Positions 8,347 through 10,671 of a stretch of DNA of 10,671 bases are shown piece by piece. The position numbers were made by a program, and so were the translations under genes. Position 1 is the stretch's first letter, and each line of letters opens with the position of its first letter. The notes beneath the pieces were generated by a model. That model was not told the DNA's origin and searched no databases. It worked only from the letters and a program-made list of their open reading frames with translations. This stretch comes from Baffinella frigidus (Eukaryota > Cryptophyceae > Cryptomonadales > Baffinellaceae). The DNA is taken from assembly GCA_026770585.1 (NCBI GenBank), contig MU647191.1:149931-160601 (forward strand), given 5' to 3'.

Positions 8347-8487
8347 ATGTATCTCGCGGTTTGGGTTTTGGAGTTTTGGGTTTCGAATGAAAGATGTATC
8401 TCGCAGTTTGGATTTCGGTGTTTTGGAATTCGGGGGAAAGATGTATCTCGCAGTTTGGATTTCGGGGTTTGGGGTTTCGTATGAAAG
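8347..8487. repeat. Three tandem 47-bp repeats
   Basis: ATGTATCTCGC starts at 8347, 8394 and 8441, an exact 47-base spacing. Each is followed by a GTTTGG-containing body and a GAAAGA-type tail. The bodies contain the same GTTTGG words as the array on their left, so this looks like a locally expanded derivative of it. A 6-bp hairpin (CATGTT/AACATG, 8335-8349) sits at the left junction. Confidence 0.85.
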
Positions 8488-8511
8488 AGGTTTCTCATCG
8501 CTTTGACTAGT

Positions 8512-9048
8512 GGGGTACCTCGTTTATAAGAAACCGCCCCCCCCCTGGGATCCTACTGCAGGGCTATGTCTATTGTCCCACGATGTTCCTATGGGGGGGG
8601 GGGGTTGCTTCTGATGAGCGAGGTACCCCTGTGTATGTACAACTTGTCGCGTGTGAAATTCCTGGCTGCGAGGCACCGACTCTGTGACTCTGTTTGTGAA
8701 CATATTAAGCAAACGCCTCCCCTCTAGTGCCCTGTGGTAGTCCTATGCCTATGGCCCTATGGTTGTCCTAGTGGGATGCCTCGCTCATAAGAAAACGCAT
8801 CCCCTAAGGACCCTATGGTGGGCCTATGCCTATGGCCGTATGGTGGTCCTAGTGGTAGGCTTTCCTATGATCGAGGTGCCTCTGTAGTTGATATGGATAC
8901 CTATCTGGCTCACAATAATGTGTCTCCCCTGTCCTACATGGGCACCTCGCCCATAACAACCGCCCCCCTTCCTAGTACCACCGTAGTGCCCTATGTATGC
9001 CTACGGCAGGGACCTGTGTGATGTGGTTTCTTATGATTGAGGTGTCTC
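8512..9048. repeat. Three diverged copies of a roughly 110-bp element with inverted ends
   Basis: Copies span 8512-8629, 8773-8882 and 8940-9048. Each opens with a form of GGGTACCTCG.TCATAAGAAACCGCCCC and closes with its approximate reverse complement, as in TGATGAGCGAGGTACCCC at the end of the first copy. The interior carries CCTATG-rich words, for example GCCTATGGCC. A fourth partial copy is visible at about 8695-8772, sharing the CCTATGCCTATGGCC interior. No coding potential was seen. They look like MITE-like or satellite units multiplied in place. Confidence 0.75.
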
Positions 9049-9122
9049 TGTACACCTGCTGTAGAGCCCTATGGTGGCTTTTCTCAAGTTACCGTTTCTT
9101 ACCAACGGGGTACAGGGGTACC

Positions 9123-9139
9123 TTCATTCATTCATTCAA
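9123..9139. repeat. Short (ATTC)n microsatellite
   Basis: Four consecutive ATTC units lie just left of the hairpin element at 9173. Confidence 0.8.
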
Positions 9140-9172
9140 TTTATTGTGTGTACATTGTGTATTTGCTGTGTA

Positions 9173-9276
9173 TATCCCTTAAGTGGCCAGTATGCTCATA
9201 CGCCCTACCGTATGGCCCTAGGACCTGCCTAGGGCTTCCACGGGCGATTATTCGCCCGTGGGTCACTTAAGGGATA
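9173..9276. repeat. Compact 104-bp element: 13-bp inverted ends around three hairpins
   Basis: The ends TATCCCTTAAGTG (9173-9185) and CACTTAAGGGATA (9264-9276) are perfect reverse complements. Inside lie three consecutive hairpins: CATACG/CGTATG (9197-9214), GCCCTAGG/CCTAGGGC (9215-9235) and CCACGGGCGA/TCGCCCGTGG (9238-9261, loop TTAT). The whole can fold into a cruciform-like cloverleaf. It ends about 20 bp beyond the stop codon of the minus-strand gene starting at 9299, so it may act in that gene's 3' region or be a small transposon. No target duplication was identified. Confidence 0.8.
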
Positions 9277-9298
9277 CCAAATTATGGTTACTCTATTG

Positions 9299-10407
9299 TC
9301 AGCCCTCTGGCTTTTTGTGATATGCGCGTGTGGGTATGTATACGGAGCGGCCTAGCTTTGGTAGCTTGGCCCGCTTGCCGTTGTAGTTGCGGTGAGGGGT
9401 GATAGGATCCCGTGGCACGTCTACGCCCCGCCATGTCCCCAGCGTTGCTGCTGAAAGCTCTTGTCCCACCAGGGCGTTGTCGTACGCCGCGCGGCGACTG
9501 ATGCCCATCACGAACCCGCGGTTGGGGAAGTGGCGGATCTTGCTGAGGATGTCGCAGCTCCGTGACGCCCCCATTGCGGACACGAGATCCGGCTTCTTCC
9601 CCCCACACCGCCTGACCAGGTCCGCGAATGCCCCTTCGAGGTCGTACGTGTCGAGGTACGCCTCGATGATGGTTGCGTCGGGGTAGCAGGCGCGAAACTG
9701 CTGAAGTGTGTCCAGGTCCGCGCGCATCGCGAACCTGTGGTCCAGGCAGATGTTAGCGAGACTCCAACTCTTATCTCATGGAACAAGCAGCCACCGCCTC
9801 ACTCACCCCCGCGCCAGCCTCCAGCATCCTCGATTTCCCCTGCATCCTTACCTCGCGCCGGCTGTTGACTCGGTTGAATCGGGAGGGTTGGGGTTGCGCA
9901 CCAGAGCCTCCGTGGGATGCCGAGGACGTTGCCCCCTGGTGCCTCCTCCTCCAGGACCGTCCTCCGTGGGATCACCTCGTCGTACAGCGCGATGAAGTGT
10001 GCGGCCTGGCGTGGGCTTTATTGATTAGTGTTTAGTGTTTTATTCGTTAGGGTTTAGGGTTTAGGGTTTAGGGTTTAGGGTTTAGGGTTTAGGGTTTAGG
10101 GTTTTATGGTTTAGGGTTTGGGGCTTAGGGTTTAGGGTTAGGGTTTAGGGTTTAGGGTTTAGGGTTTAGGGTTTATGGTTGAGGGTTGAGGGTTGAGGGT
10201 TGATGGTCTAGGGTCTATGGTTTAGGATTGAGGATTTGCCCGCTGGTCCCGCTCCACCTCCGTAAGGCCCTTGGTTTGAAACACCGCGTACCATGCCCCG
10301 ACCGTCTCCAGGATCGTCGCGGTATCCCGCGCCTCCGGTGTCCCCCAGGCACGGATGAGCGCCTGATACGCCTTGTCCGTGAACATCTCCTTGCACGTGG
10401 CCCCACT
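9299..10407 (-). CDS. Spliced hypothetical gene, at least three exons, 5' end not resolved
   Basis: Three minus-strand segments look coding and join in phase. Exon a is 10407-10258, starting after a TGCAG acceptor and ending TTACGGAG before GTGGAG (50 codons, phase 0). Exon b is 10005-9852, starting after CGCCAG and ending CGCGAG before a strong GTAAGG donor (51 codons plus one base). Exon c starts at 9774 after CCATGAG and runs to a stop at 9299-9301 (157 residues plus stop). A second option joins exon b at 9902 to exon c at 9734 after CCACAG. The longest uninterrupted block (9727-9299) has mixed amino-acid composition with acidic and basic helices, for example FRACYPDATIIEAYLDTYDL, and a basic C-terminus. 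No family was recognised. About 260 residues are visible and the N-terminus is missing. That it is a real gene is likely; the junctions are inferred. Confidence 0.55.
10040..10230 (+). repeat. Interstitial telomere-type array (TTTAGGG)n
   Basis: Near-perfect GGGTTTA units run from about 10048 to 10105 and from about 10134 to 10175. They are separated and followed by degenerate forms such as TTTATGG, TTGAGGG and GTCTAGG. Unique sequence continues on both sides, so this is not a chromosome end. In the exon model given for the minus strand the array lies entirely inside an intron (10006-10257). Confidence 0.95.
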
Positions 10408-10469
10408 CTGCACCGGGCAAACAGCTTCAGTGTCGAGAGTTTAGTGTCTAGGGCTTAGTGCGGGGAGAG

Positions 10470-10671
10470 GCTCGTTTTTGGCAGGGGGGGCTCGTTTTGG
10501 GTACGGTGAGGCTCGTTTTGGGCAGGGGCAGGCTCGTTTTGGGCAGGGTGAGGCTCTGTTTGGGCAGGGATAGGCTCGTTTTGGGCAGGGATAGGCTCGA
10601 TTTGGGTAGGGGGAGGCTCGTTTTTGGCAGAGAGAGGCTCGTTTTTGGCAGGGGGATGCTCGTTTTGGGCA
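10470..10671. repeat. 21-bp minisatellite, about ten copies, continuing past the window
   Basis: CTCG (once CTCT) recurs at 10471, 10491, 10512, 10533, 10554, 10575, 10596, 10617, 10638 and 10659, a spacing of 21 bases after one 20-base step. The unit is close to GGCTCGTTTTGGGCAGGGAT with one more base. Because 21 is a multiple of three, the minus strand can be read as a heptapeptide repeat near AQNEPIP without stops. However, all three minus frames are open here, so this is weak evidence for coding. Confidence 0.9.

Noticed and set aside
7399-8484. Gly/Trp/Val-rich plus-strand frames and Pro/Asn/Thr-rich minus-strand frames
   Set aside because: They are translations of the GTTTGGG array, which lacks stops in several frames at once; no sign of selection for one frame.
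8347-8487. CRISPR-like array
   Set aside because: The 47-bp units are contiguous diverged tandem repeats without unique spacers, in a eukaryotic context.
9778-10035. Plus-strand 85-codon frame starting MEQAAT
   Set aside because: Antisense to exon b of the spliced gene and the flanking intron; the minus-strand reading is supported by neighbouring blocks that join in phase.
10040-10230. A chromosome end
   Set aside because: Unique sequence and another repeat family follow to the right, so the telomere-type array is interstitial.

Overview
The window looks like repeat-rich, probably subtelomeric, nuclear DNA of a eukaryote. It holds a large non-LTR (LINE-type) retroelement, arrays of TTTAGGG telomere-type repeat, several foldback elements and one gene that makes sense only with introns. 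TTTAGGG is the plant and green-algal telomere unit and also occurs in chromerids, dinoflagellates and some apicomplexans, so it does not fix the lineage. I could not name the organism.

Positions 1 to about 6140 (minus strand) are one retroelement. A single minus-strand reading frame is open from 5225 down to the left edge of the window, about 1740 codons, broken by only one TGA (3813-3815). In order it encodes a propeller-like N-terminal region, a reverse transcriptase with motifs 1, 2, A, B, C and D/E, a long linker, an RNase H-like domain and a C-terminal CCHC-like zinc finger. The same kind of propeller-like sequence continues upstream (5229 to about 6135) in two other frames, as if small indels, some perhaps in C-runs, had split a longer N-terminus. 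The 3' end lies outside the window.

Positions 6157-6810 are a cluster of inverted repeats: 37-bp and 53-bp arms plus smaller hairpins. They explain why reading frames seem to continue there. Positions 6860-7600 are GC-rich with a duplicated 21-mer and no convincing gene. Positions 7610-8340 are a degenerate G/T array built on GTTTGGG, followed by three 47-bp tandem repeats (8347-8487). Positions 8512-9048 hold three diverged tandem copies of a roughly 110-bp element with inverted ends, and 9173-9276 is a compact element with 13-bp inverted ends around three hairpins.

Positions 9299-10407 (minus strand) hold a candidate spliced gene of unknown function. Three exons fit together in phase, and its first visible intron contains the interstitial TTTAGGG array (about 10040-10230). 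The right edge is a 21-bp minisatellite (10470-10671) that runs off the window.
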